From NCBI GenBank assembly GCA_026826555.1, contig JAKSZT010037307.1, positions 1,317,879 to 1,381,878 on the forward strand: a stretch of 64,000 nucleotides of DNA, written 5' to 3'. The notes beneath the pieces are model-generated. The model was not told where the DNA came from and searched no databases. It was given only the letters and a program-made list of their open reading frames with translations. Below are positions 1 to 10,059 of the stretch, piece by piece; the first letter of the stretch is position 1, and the number at the start of each line of letters is the position of its first letter. The position numbers and the translations under genes are program-made. This DNA comes from Tolypeutes matacus. Its lineage: Eukaryota; Chordata; Mammalia; Cingulata; Chlamyphoridae.

Positions 1-210
1 AGCCATATTCTGGAGCCTTGGGGGAGACGATGGCAAGATATGGCAGAAGAGCTCCAGGGCTCTTCTGCAGCCACTCCCCACCCCAAACATCACTGAGCCA
101 GACTGGGCCCTTCTGGTCACCAGAGCTGGGCTTTTCCTCCACCAGAGGCCAGGATTTCACTCACAGTCTGGGTTGGACCAAAGCTGTTCTTAAAAGGGCC
201 TCTCCCAGGG

Positions 211-1040
211 GCCCAGCCCTCCCCACTCCCTCCTCACCAGTCCTCTGTCCCCTTCCTGATGCTAAAATGTCTCAAGTGCAATGATGACCCCCTCCCCCTT
301 TGCCGAGGGCAGCCTGCCCCCTGCCACAGTGAGGCTGCTGGGGCCAAGCCAGAGCAGCCAGCAGTCTGCCGGTGGCTTCTCCCAACCCTCTTGGGGACCA
401 AATATATTTAATGGTTCAGGGACTCGTCCCAAGTCTGCCAGCCAGACCGTCAGAGGGGGCCAGTGGTCCTCGCCCATAACCTTGCGCCTGCTGTAGCGTT
501 GGGGCCCACGGCTGGCTTACCTTCACCGTAGCCTCAGCATGGTCTAAAGCCCTGTCATCTGCACAGGTGTATTTTGAAAGTTAAAAAAAAAAAAGTTTTC
601 TTTTTTTCTCCTCTCATAATAAATGATAAAATTCCAAGTCTTTATCACTGCCTTTCCTTTGGAACCATGTTTAGAAGAGAGTAGCTTGTCCTACACTGGT
701 CTCCACTGGTTGCTGAATTTATCTGTATTCTTAACTGTTTTGTATATGCTGCATTTAGACTTACCTATGGCAAAGAAGGCATTTTTTTTTTTTTTTAAGG
801 AAACAAACTTTTGATGAATCATGAAGATATATAAAAGCTACAAATGCCTAAAAAGCTCTGAATTCAGGTCCCAGTTACTGTCACAAAGGAGTGATGGAAT
901 TCCCACCCCCCTTTTTTATATAATGAAAGTGCCTTAGCGTGTGTTGCAGCTGTCACCACTACAGTAAGCTGGTTTACAGATGTTTCCACTGAGCGTCACA
1001 ATAAAGAGTACCATGTGCTACAAAAAAAAAAAAAAAAAAA
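211..1040 (+). pseudogene. 5'-truncated retrocopy of an unidentified mRNA 3' end
   Basis: The segment ends in a polyadenylation signal (AATAAA at 1000-1005) followed about 15 bases later by a 19-base A tract (1022-1040). It is flanked by a direct repeat, GGGCCTCTCCCAGG preceded by As, at 193-210 and 1037-1054. Poly(A) tail, signal and target-site duplication together mark LINE-1-mediated insertion of a processed transcript. No long reading frame is present, and the content reads like a 3' UTR with T- and A-rich tracts. I do not recognise the parent gene. The first thought, that this is the 3' UTR of CISH (expected on this side by human synteny), is contradicted by the genomic A tail and the duplication. 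Confidence 0.8.
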
Positions 1041-1054
1041 GGGCCTCTCCCAGG

Positions 1055-1716
1055 AAGCACTTCACTGGTCCCCACCCCCACCAGCCCCACCTCTGAACGA
1101 CATTGCTGTGTGTGTTTGTGTGGGGGGGTGACCTTTCCACTTGGCCAACATTCCTTTGTTTTTCTCAGTTCCCTGGGGTGACTGGCCATGGTGGGAGGAG
1201 CTGCTGGGAGAGCAGTTCTCCCAAAACTTCTTCCCCAAAGCCCCAGGGACAGGAAGCTCAAGGAGACTCTGAAAAATGATGGCTCATTTATCCAGAAGGA
1301 GATGGGTGCCTGGGAGGCCTCCCTGGGCATCCTGTCCGTTCGTCAGCGTGGCGCGGAGTGGGCAGGCCGAGCTTACTCAGGCAAAGCCTGGTGACCCTGG
1401 GCAGGTCGCTTTATCTCTCTGAGCCCCAGATGGCTCCAAGCAGGCAAAGGTTAAGGGTCTGATATCAGTGGGATCAGGTCCCAGTTGGCCACACCTCAGG
1501 GGTGCCCAGGCTGGGTCTGTAGCCCTTTCTCTCTTTCCTCAGAGCCAGTGGTGCTGGGGTGGCGGCTGAGGGTGAGGGCTGAGGGGGCAGTAGCCGCCCC
1601 CACAGCACCTTGACAATCACCACTCAGTCCTCTGGGGCTCAGAGAGTCAACTGGGGAATGCCAGGCTCCAGGAAGATGCCTGGGCCTTGCGGAGGGCAGA
1701 GAAGGCTTAGTGGGTG

Positions 1717-1751
<35 letters not shown>

Positions 1752-3790
1752 CCCACCCTGGGTGAGGTGTTTTCGCCAGAAGCACAGCAGCTGCGGCTAG
1801 AGGCCTCTTCCCAGGAAGAGAAGCGCCTCTTCCAAGAACTCAGAGGAGACCGCCGGCGGGGGCGGGGGCGGCGGCGGCGGGGGAGTTAATTTTAAACCAA
1901 ACAGCCTTCAACGCTTCTCAGGAACTGGTTGCTCAACTTGATCTGGCAGGTCCCAGGCGGGTGGGCAGGCCTGGTGCCAGCTCAGAGGTGGTGGGGTTGG
2001 AGGACACGCCCAAAAGGGGGCGGCTCAGTGACCTTGAGGGCAGCCGGGCCCTGTCCTTGGCCCTGTCTCCCACCTATCCTGACTTGCTGTGGGGTGGGGT
2101 GACTTCCACTGCTCTAGCCTGGATTAGGTGTTTTAAATTATGTTCTAGCAGTAGTAACAATACAGGTGCCATGTCCTTCCAAGGCCCCAAGACTGGCTGT
2201 CCCATCCCCCATCACCTGCTCAGAACCCAACCCTTCTGCCTTCTGGCCCGTCCTCTGGGGTAACCTGATGAAGGACCTGCTCTGAAGTCAGGGTCTGCCT
2301 GCTTCCATGGGATGGAAGCCAGGGGGCCCAGGCTAGTGGGAAGGGCAGAGGGGCAGGGTAGAGCGCAGTCGGCCGGTGAGCAGGGAGGCTCTAAACACTG
2401 AGCCCACCCGGGCTGCCCCTGCCATGGCTGACCTCTTGTCCCCCTCCCCAGTGTGGCCACGCCCTCCCGGCTGACAACATGGGCCCACCTCCAAGTGTCT
2501 GGTCCATGGGGCAACCTCCCTACAGAGGACCCTCCCAGGGCACCCCAACCCCGCCGCCCTAATAGACCCCAGCAGCCTGGGTGGGGCGAGACCTTCGTTC
2601 TAGGAAAGGATCCCTAGCAAGCGCTGCCAGAAGTTGCAGTTCTTGGAATTGGCGCTGCAGTGCGAGGGGCCACTTCCTGGAAAACCCTGGCCATTCCAGG
2701 GAGACAGGCTCAGAGGACAGGGCAGTGACCTGGGGGGGAAGGAGTGCTGAGGCCTCGGCTTGGGTCCCTGCCCCCAGGAAGCACTTCCTGTTTCCAGGTG
2801 CCTCCCTAGACAAACCCCCGCCCTCCCCCCACCCCCCAGCACTGTGGCTGCTGGGACACTTGGAAGGCTCTGTCAGGAGCGAGGCACAGCGTGGACAACC
2901 AGAAACGGCTGTTGGTAGGGACAAAAGGAGGCACGTGTGCCTGGGGTGGGGGGGGTGTGTGTGGCAAGAGGTGGGGTAAACTACTCAGGCCAGGGGAAGC
3001 TGGGGTGGTACGGAGCCCAGGGAGAGTAAGGGAGAGCAAGGTGGGGTGCGCAGTGCCAGGCCATCCTCACTGAACCCTCCTTGCTGGGGGGCAGGCAGCT
3101 GACCCTGTCACTCCCCCAGGCCTGCTTGACCCCAAGGGGCCCTTCCCTCAGGCCTCCACTCCACGGCAGGCCACCCAGGCTAGTCCCAGCTCCATCGCCC
3201 AGCTGTGCCGCATGCCTGGCCTGTGGGCGCCTTGCTTCCCCACCTGGAGAATGGAGAGGAGACCAGCCTCACAGGAGAGGGAAGAGGCTGCAGGTGGGTG
3301 GGCACCAAGCCCAGGCCTGGCTCCTGGGGGCTCCCAGGAAGCTCATGGGGGTGTGATCCGATCTGGGACGGAGCTGAGCTCCAGCTACACTTGGGAGTGG
3401 TCACGGGCGTCCCCATCACAGGATCCCAGGGTTGGTACTGTCAGAGTGGGGGCCTCAAAGTATGGCTGAGGAGGATGAGGAAGCAGGCCAGGGTCAGCAC
3501 AGGGGGGAAGTAAGGGGCCGCCCTTGGCCAGCTCAGCCAGGGCCTCCCTCCTGGTGCTTCAGAGCTGCCGGTTCTCTGGGGCTACCTGGGGCAGAGTGGA
3601 AATGCTGCGTTCTCTACCCCTTTGGGTCCCATGCCACCCTCCACCTCCCCCTTCACCAAGAGCCCATGTAGCTGCCAGCCTCAGGAGTGGCTCCGAGACA
3701 CCTGTGGACACTTCCATTTTTCCCACTGGAGCACAGGCTATAACATCTGCAGGCCTCGGGGGAAAGGGCAAAGGGAGTCCCATACACCAG
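1055..3790. other. GC-rich intergenic DNA, no gene seen
   Basis: Several frames are open over short stretches because of base composition, but none has a recognisable domain or splice pattern. It contains a CA repeat near 1.7 kb and a GGC-rich stretch at about 1851-1885 (imperfect GGGGGC/GGC units). I see no exon, RNA gene or mobile element that I can name. Confidence 0.5.
1717..1752. repeat. (CA)n microsatellite with a CG-rich start
   Basis: A dinucleotide run that begins CACACGCGCGCG and continues as CA units for about 25 bases. Confidence 0.95.
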
Positions 3791-4283
3791 AATCTAAGTA
3801 TTTAAATGTTATAAATTAAGCCATAAACTGCTAATAAAATTGATTCTATCTTCCTACTCAACAAATAAACTTTCATAACATCAAAAAAAATCTGTAAAGC
3901 TATGGTTTTCATATGGCTGAAAGCAGATATCAAAGATGATTGAAGTAAATGATTAAAACCTATGGCCAAGTGTTAGTGGTAGGCCTGAGAGAGGTTTAAG
4001 AGATGAATAGGATAAGACATGCTTAATTCAAAAGGTATTATATGCTTATTCCATAGCATTTATTGTTCCTGCCTTTATTCCAGTAAAACCATGGATGACG
4101 TTGTTATAATCAAGATTTTCACATAATTATTATTTTATTGACAATTATTTAAAAGAATAAAAATAAAATATTGTATTCAAAGAGTAGAGAAATTATAAGA
4201 GTACATGAAAAATATCCCAAAATTTAAAGTATTTTGAATGTATTCCAAAGAGTTTTTTTTTTTTAATAATAAAAATTATTTAG
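3791..4283. other. AT-rich interval of unknown origin
   Basis: A sharp change from the GC-rich sequence to the left. It has no open frame of note. It is probably an old interspersed repeat, but I cannot assign a family. Confidence 0.4.
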
Positions 4284-4526
4284 GGGAAGCGGCTGTGGCT
4301 CAATCGGTGGGGCTCCTGTTTACCATATGGGAGGCCCCAGGTTCGGTTCCCGGGGCCTCCTGGTGAAGGCAGGCCCGCCCGCACGGCGTGGTTGGCTGAC
4401 CCAGCGAGCACAAGCAGCAAGGGGGGGGATAAATGAATAAATAAATAAAATCTTTTTTTTTTTTTTTCTAAAGAAACATATACCACAATTTTGCATTTAA
4501 ATAAAATCTTTAAAAAAAAAAAAAAT
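4284..4526 (+). mobile_element. DAS-type tRNA-derived SINE with a duplicated tail
   Basis: The head has RNA polymerase III promoter motifs: an A box in TGTGGCTCAATCGGTGGGG and a B box in GGTTCGGTTCCCGG. The tail carries GATAAATGAATAAATAAATA and AAATCTTT. It is near-identical to the copies at 44694 and 52081. The tail is odd: AATAAAATC runs into about 16 Ts (to 4467), then about 30 bases later AAATAAAATCTTT appears again, followed by As (to about 4526). Confidence 0.9.
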
Positions 4527-5052
4527 CTAGTACAATAAAGAGGTAAAATTTGAATTCTACGTTATAATGAACTAAATATCAAAAATTTAGGTGAAAAATA
4601 TTTAAAGCTAAAATTCTGTTTAACTTTTTAAAATTTTTATTAAATGTTATTAAATATTTTTACGGAAATAAAACTGCTCCCAATTCCCATTCAAATCCTC
4701 CGTAAACTCTGAAGCAGCGTCTGCTCCAAGGTCAGCAGGAGCACATCCTGCGCGCGTCCCCGCGAGGCCTGAATGGTGCGACCACGAGTGGGTGTTTGGG
4801 GTTTGGCTCACATGGTGCCAGCTCTGAGTGTCAAAGTCCAAGCGACAGAGACACCCATGTGTTCACTAGTAAATGTACTGTAAACTGACGGCATGTTTGA
4901 GATCTACGCTAAGTCACAGATTCCAGGCAGATAAGAAGAGAGTGGTAGTAAATGGTATTTGGGAAAAAAATAAGTCCCATGTCTACCTCATGCCAGCCAC
5001 CACAATACATTCTAGATAGACTAAACATTTAAATGTTAAAAATGAAACCCTC
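4527..5052. other. AT-rich sequence, partly old L1 ORF2
   Basis: The right end (about 4980-5060) resembles L1 ORF2 sequence, with the same order of motifs as the well-preserved L1 near 54.07 kb. The part around 4680-4860 is less AT-rich and not recognised. Confidence 0.4.
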
Positions 5053-5064
5053 AGAGTCTTTAGA

Positions 5065-5084
5065 ATGCGCACTTCGGCAGCACC

Positions 5085-5121
<37 letters not shown>

Positions 5122-5171
5122 GGCCCCTGTGCAAGGATGACACGCAAATTCATGAAGCGTTCCATATTTTT
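5065..5171 (+). pseudogene. U6 snRNA pseudogene (5' part of the U6/L1 chimera)
   Basis: It aligns without gaps over the 107 nucleotides of U6, ending in the T run. Differences from canonical U6 are few: changes near positions 1, 5 and 7, A to C at position 20, and two CpG-decay transitions (CTGCGC to CTGTGC, TTCGTG to TTCATG). The ACAGAG box and the GATTAGCATGG region are intact. No convincing PSE or TATA box lies at the expected spacing upstream, because that DNA is L1-derived, so expression is unlikely. Confidence 0.9.
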
Positions 5172-5275
5172 TGGGAATTGTCCTGAATGACATTGCAATG
5201 ACAGATACAGGCCATTATATATCTTGTCATAACTTACAAAATTGTGCGGAAGAGAGCGTAAGCTACAATGTAAAC

Positions 5276-5778
5276 AGTTAGAGGATCCCCCTCCCTAGGT
5301 TTACAAAAATTAACAAGCTGTGACTCAGTTCCCCCTGACATGTACTGAGGAAAGACAAGCCCCCCCGCCCCCCACCCATAGCCTACATGCCTGAAAGCAC
5401 GGCACTTCCCCCAAAGGTTGAACAAAGAAACCACATGGAGATGGGAGTAAAGTGGGATAGAGACCTTCACCCTCTCCAGATCAAAGCACCACCTGCTCCT
5501 CCAGCGCTCCAAGAAAACCCACTACCCTCTAGCCATACAAGGGAACATTTTTGCCTCTAGGGCTTACTATTGGCCCCTGTACCTCACTCGGACCCTTGAC
5601 CCCCTCCCACTGACTATCATTTCCCCGCCTAGGAAGGTACTGTATAAATTCATATTCCCCCTTCCAGGGGTGGGCTGTCGTCTATTCTTCAGACCCCCTC
5701 CACTGGGAGAGCTTCTCAATAAGTTTCCTGCCTGCAATCGTCAGTCTCTGCATCCCAGTGAGCACCTTTTCTCCAACA
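5276..5778 (+). mobile_element. Solo LTR of an endogenous retrovirus, inserted in the L1 3' UTR
   Basis: It interrupts the L1 3' UTR between AATGTAAAC and TATAATCC, with TAAAC repeated at both edges (5271-5275 and 5779-5783). It contains a TATA-like box (TATAAATTC, about 5643), pyrimidine-rich stretches, and a U5-like run (CTCAATAAGTTTCCTGCC, about 5715). It ends in CA, but the left edge does not start with TG, so the left boundary is uncertain. No internal retroviral genes are present. Confidence 0.55.
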
Positions 5779-6037
5779 TAAACTATAATCCACACTTAGT
5801 GGCAATGCTGCAATGTGTGTTCATCAACTGTAACAAATGTGCCACACTAACGAAGGATGTCGTTAATGTGGGAAAGTGTGGGGGGGGAGGGGGGAGGGCA
5901 TATGGGAACCCCTCATTTTTTTTTTCTTTTATTCTTTATTCTTCCCCCATATTTTTTATGTAACTTTTTTTAAATTAAAAAGTATATTATTTAAATAAAT
6001 TAATTAATTTAATTAAATAAAATAAAAAAAGAGTCTT

Positions 6038-7330
6038 GCAGAGCACCTCTCCAGGAGGCACAATGGCATCGATTCTGGGTGAGGAATCTACCTCCCTCAC
6101 GTGCCTCCTCTGCGTTATTTGCAGGACAGGTTCTGCAGAAAGAAGAGGCACACCAGGAATCCATTGATGCCCATTTAGTGTTGTCTCCCCATCTTGGTGG
6201 GTTTCCCCCAGAAGCAGACTCTGGCACAGGGATCTGAGTGCAAGGAGCTTATTTGGGAGGTGCTGCCAAGAGGCACCAGTAGGGTGTTGGGAGACAATGT
6301 CCCATGGCACTCTCACATTTCTGCACATTTGCCAGCAGAGGCACTGGCTGCCCTCTGTTCCAGACTATCCTTTCAAGGATGATTTTTATAGGCCCTCTGG
6401 GACAAAGGGCAGGCTTATTCATTGTCCTGCCTATTAAAGACAATAGCCCCTTCTGGGGCAAAAGTTGGGCAGGTTTGCTTGCAGCCTATTATAAAAGATT
6501 TGGGTTCTCTAAGGTCAGGGTTCCTTGCCTTTAATGCAACCCACTGTGTGTGCAAGCATCACCTGACCCTCCTTCCCTGTGGGAACTGGTACTCAAGGAA
6601 CTGCTATTACTGTGAGTAATAAGCAGTCTTTTGTTTCTGAGGGAGGAGTCTTGTGACTTCTCTGGCCTCTGTGAGACTATAGTAGGTGAGCATGTTAGTT
6701 AGCAAGTTGGGTGAAGAAGGGAAGGAGGCCAAAACAGGATATGTTAACGAGTGGGTTCCCTCTGGCAACCGAGGCTCATCCTAGAGGGGAGTTCCGGGAG
6801 ACGGTGTAGAACACAGAAGCTGGGGCTTCTCCCCCCTCCCACCCCTCAGTGGCTTAGGGCTGCTCCAGAGATGAGCAACCTGCACCTGGCCTCTGCAGCA
6901 GAGAGCATGGCAATGTGGCGGGGGACATGAGCGTGAGTGGATGTGAGCTCCATGCAAGCAGGGTCTTGCCTGAATACTGCCCATCCCCAGCATCTGGCCC
7001 AGGGCCAAGGGGACGGTGTCTGACTACATGCCATGTGGCCCAAAGACAGGGGGCTGTTTACTTGCCCGTATTCTCGACCAGGCCATGAGCTCCTTGTGGG
7101 CAGGGATGGTGTCAAGTTTTCCTTCATCCCCCTGTTCTGAGCACAGGCCTGGCAATCAACAAATGTGCACTGAAGGTTTGCTGCATGAATGAACAATGCA
7201 AATAAATCAGCTTCTAAAATAAACAAAACTCTGAGTTAGTCAGAACTAGACTGAGCCATCTGTAGCTGGGGAAAGGCTACCCACCCAAAATCAGTAGCCA
7301 ATGCACTTGATGGAGGGCACCAGATGCATC
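6038..7330. other. Intergenic; old interspersed repeats, no gene
   Basis: The stretch around 6190-6500 (CCCCAGAAGCAGACTCTGG, GAGCTTATTTGGGAGGTG) looks like an old dispersed repeat family that I have seen in mammals but cannot name. A MIR-like tail sits around 7120-7200 (CCTGGCAATCAACAAATGTG). No exons are recognised. Confidence 0.45.
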
Positions 7331-7339
7331 CATAGCTAA

Positions 7340-7620
7340 GGAAGAAACAAGACACAAATGCTCTTTCTTACTCATTACTATTTTTAACAATATAGTGAAG
7401 ATCTTAGCCAACGTAAAAGACAAGAAAAAAATCAATAAGAGCTATAAATATCAGAAAGAAGAGACAAATTTGTCATCATGTTCAGGGATAAGATGTCAAT
7501 GTAGACAATCCAAGAGAAACAACAAATAGCAACTCTTGTAAGAGAAACCAGTTATAAGATAAACCCACATAAATTAGTGGCTTTTCCACACACCAGCACA
7601 AACCAGTTAGGCCACTGCTC
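7340..7620 (+). mobile_element. Degraded L1 ORF2 fragment
   Basis: The order of motifs follows L1 ORF2 around the reverse-transcriptase active site in decayed form, for example AATATAGTGAAGATCTTAGCCA, where intact L1 has a run encoding a leucine-rich LEVLA segment. Frames are broken by several stops. Confidence 0.55.
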
Positions 7621-10040
7621 CCAGACAATTACAACAAAAATTGTGTAACACCTGAGAAGAGCCAAGCAGCAAAGTGGGCATGGGCCTGCTGTAGCCAGTG
7701 GAGATGGGACACGGGGAACTGGACACCACCTGCCTCCTAGCTGTGAGCTTTACTGTCCTGCCCCCCCCGGTCCCTGCCTAACTCCCCAAACCTCTGGGGC
7801 CTCTGTGCTAGGTGCTTGGGCAAGGTCCCCACGACCTTCCCCGAGCTGGATTCTCTGCACTAGGGGCAGGGGCCTGAGGCTGGACAGAGCAGGGATGGGC
7901 GGTGTCTGTTTCTGGTCAGGAAAGCAAAGCAAGGGCAGCGGCAGCAGCTGTAGCCCTAGACAGGGTCACCAGGCCCACCTTTAGGCTCCCAGTGGGCAGG
8001 GAGGGAGGTGGGGTGCGGGGTGGGGCAGCTCCAAGCGTCACGGCGCAAAGGCGACCCTCCAAACTCTCCCTAAAACTAGGTGGAAGGGGAGAGCCCAGCA
8101 AACCAGCTGTCAGGAGACACTTAGTAAAGGGGCAACACCTGACAAACCTGAGCGTGCTCCACCCTTGGCCTAGCCCCGCCCCTCTGCCCACCAAGCACAG
8201 GCACAGGCCTGGCACACAATCTCGGGTGCTCAGGGAATGGGGAGCGAACAAAAGCTTGAATGGTAAACTGTCGTGTCATGTTTGCCTAAGGCACAGTGCT
8301 CTGGGCCTCCTTGCCAGACTGACAGCTCCCCTCTGCCCTTCGAGGACACGTGGAGCCTCGTTGGTCCCCTGGAGGATGAGCAGAGCCGGGGGCAGGTGGT
8401 GATTCCAGCAGAGGCTCTACTGGAAGAGCCTCTCTCCCAGACCCAGGGCCCACCCCACTAAGACCAGCAGAGTCTGAAGGGCTGGGCTGGCCAAGGTGCG
8501 GGAAGGGGACTGAGAGGCACACAGGCTGGGGGTAGGCTAGAGACCGGGAAAAGTTTTTTGAGGGGATGGTGAGCAGAGAAGGTGGGAGCATTTGAGCAAA
8601 ATTTGGAAGGCTGGATTTTATTCAAGGAATCGGGGTGAGGGGGAGGGCATTCCAGATGACCAAGGCAGTCCAAGCAAAGGCTTGTGTGGGAAAGTCCTGG
8701 AAACGGTCAGCAAAGCTTGAGAGGACCCCGTAGGTGGTGCTCAGATGGCCTTATTGGGACAATCACCAGCTTCATCTTACAGGGGTGGATGGAGTGTGGT
8801 CCATAGGGGGTGCTAGGCCCCAAGCACCAGGCCAGAAAGGTCAGGAGTAAGAACAGAGGGCCCATATCTGGCTCATTCCCCTCCCAGCCCTGCTGCAACT
8901 TGCTGTGTGACCCTGGGCAAGACACAGGCCCTCTCTGGGCTTCAGCCTTCTTTTCCATGAAATAGGGCCTGGTGCTCCAGCTCCATGGGTTCTCATGACC
9001 CAGAGCCTTGAAACACCCCCATCCAAGGAAGGCACTGCATAGACACCTGTGATCACAGATACAAAGCCATGTGCTCAAGTTTCACACCCACGCACGTGTG
9101 TGCAGGTTTTCCTTCCAGAGGCTCCCCATCCTCGGTCACAACTGGCTAACCGCTCATTCAGGGCCTGTCAGGAGATGTCTACATCCAAGTCCTTGAGTTC
9201 TGCAAAGACAGAGTTGCACCTAACCTATGCCCTCTCCCTAAGCCTGGCTTACAGCTGGCAATCAGTAAATGCTTGTGGGTGAGTTATGGGCCTGGGGAAG
9301 GAAGACAGATGCGAGCCTCAGTCACCCAAGCTGGAGAAGGTGGCCTCAGGCCTCAGCCACCTATCCCCAGGGTGCCTCATAGAGTATGTTGGCAGGCAAG
9401 GTGACTCAGCTTAGATGCTGTGTGTGTCCTCACTTGACCCTGAATTCCACCCCATTCGGGTGGCCCCAAGGGGAGGCCGAGGTGCTAGGCTCTTAGCTCT
9501 GACTCAGCGGAAGGAAGAAGCGTGTGTGTGTGTGGGGGGGGGCGGATAATGCTGGGGCCCTAGGGTTTTGCTTCTCATTTCTCTCTTTCCAAAGCACAGC
9601 CAGTTCCCAGAAAAGAAGGTACTCAGAACCAGAGAAACTCCAGACTTTCAGGCACCAGGTTCCCCATCCCATGAGGTACCACCAGGGGCCTAGGGAAGCT
9701 CCTGGTTAATGTCCCCTGCCCAAGGCCTTATTCCCGGCCACAAACCAGGGACTGAGCACCTGGAAGGTTCACACTGGAGCCAGGAGGGAACTGTGGACCC
9801 AAGACCTGAAATGTAGCTGGATTCACCTGCTGTGACATATGCCCAGTGGGTGGAGGTGCTGGTGCCTCCAGGCCCGTGAGGGGCTGGAGCAGTCAGGGCA
9901 GGCTTCCTGGGAGAGGCAGAGGTTGCCTACCCCAAGAATCCTAGGGCACATGAACCCGTGGGTACATCAGTGCCCCCATATGCCCCATGTGAATCCCTTC
10001 TCCCTTCTTCCCTCCCTCCCACAGTTTTGTCTTTAATGTT
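7621..10040. other. Intergenic, no gene seen
   Basis: Mostly moderate-GC unique sequence. A MIR-like tail lies around 9220-9285 (CCTGGCTTACAGCTGGCAAT, CAGTAAATGCTTGTGG) and another MIR-like piece near 8885-8960 (TGTGTGACCCTGGGCAAG). No splice-consistent coding exon is recognised. Confidence 0.45.
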
Positions 10041-10059
10041 TTTAATTATTGAAAAACCC

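Larger units (their letters stand above)
5061..6030 (+). mobile_element. U6/L1 chimeric retroinsertion
   Basis: A full-length U6 sequence is followed directly by a 5'-truncated L1 3' UTR and an A-rich tail. The whole unit is flanked by the duplication AGAGTCTT (5053-5060 and 6030-6037). This is the known structure made when L1 reverse transcriptase switches template from L1 RNA to U6 RNA during target-primed reverse transcription. The L1 part is recognised by GATACAGGCCATTATATAT and ACTGTAACAAATGTGCCACA, which match my memory of mammalian L1 3' ends. An LTR later interrupted the L1 part. Confidence 0.75.

Noticed and set aside
1..1020. 3' UTR of CISH at the left edge
   Set aside because: Human synteny suggests CISH on this side, but the segment ends in a genomic A tract with a target-site duplication, so it is a retroinsertion and not a resident gene end.
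5065..5171. Functional U6 gene
   Set aside because: No PSE or TATA at the right spacing, changed 5' end, and it is part of an L1 chimera.
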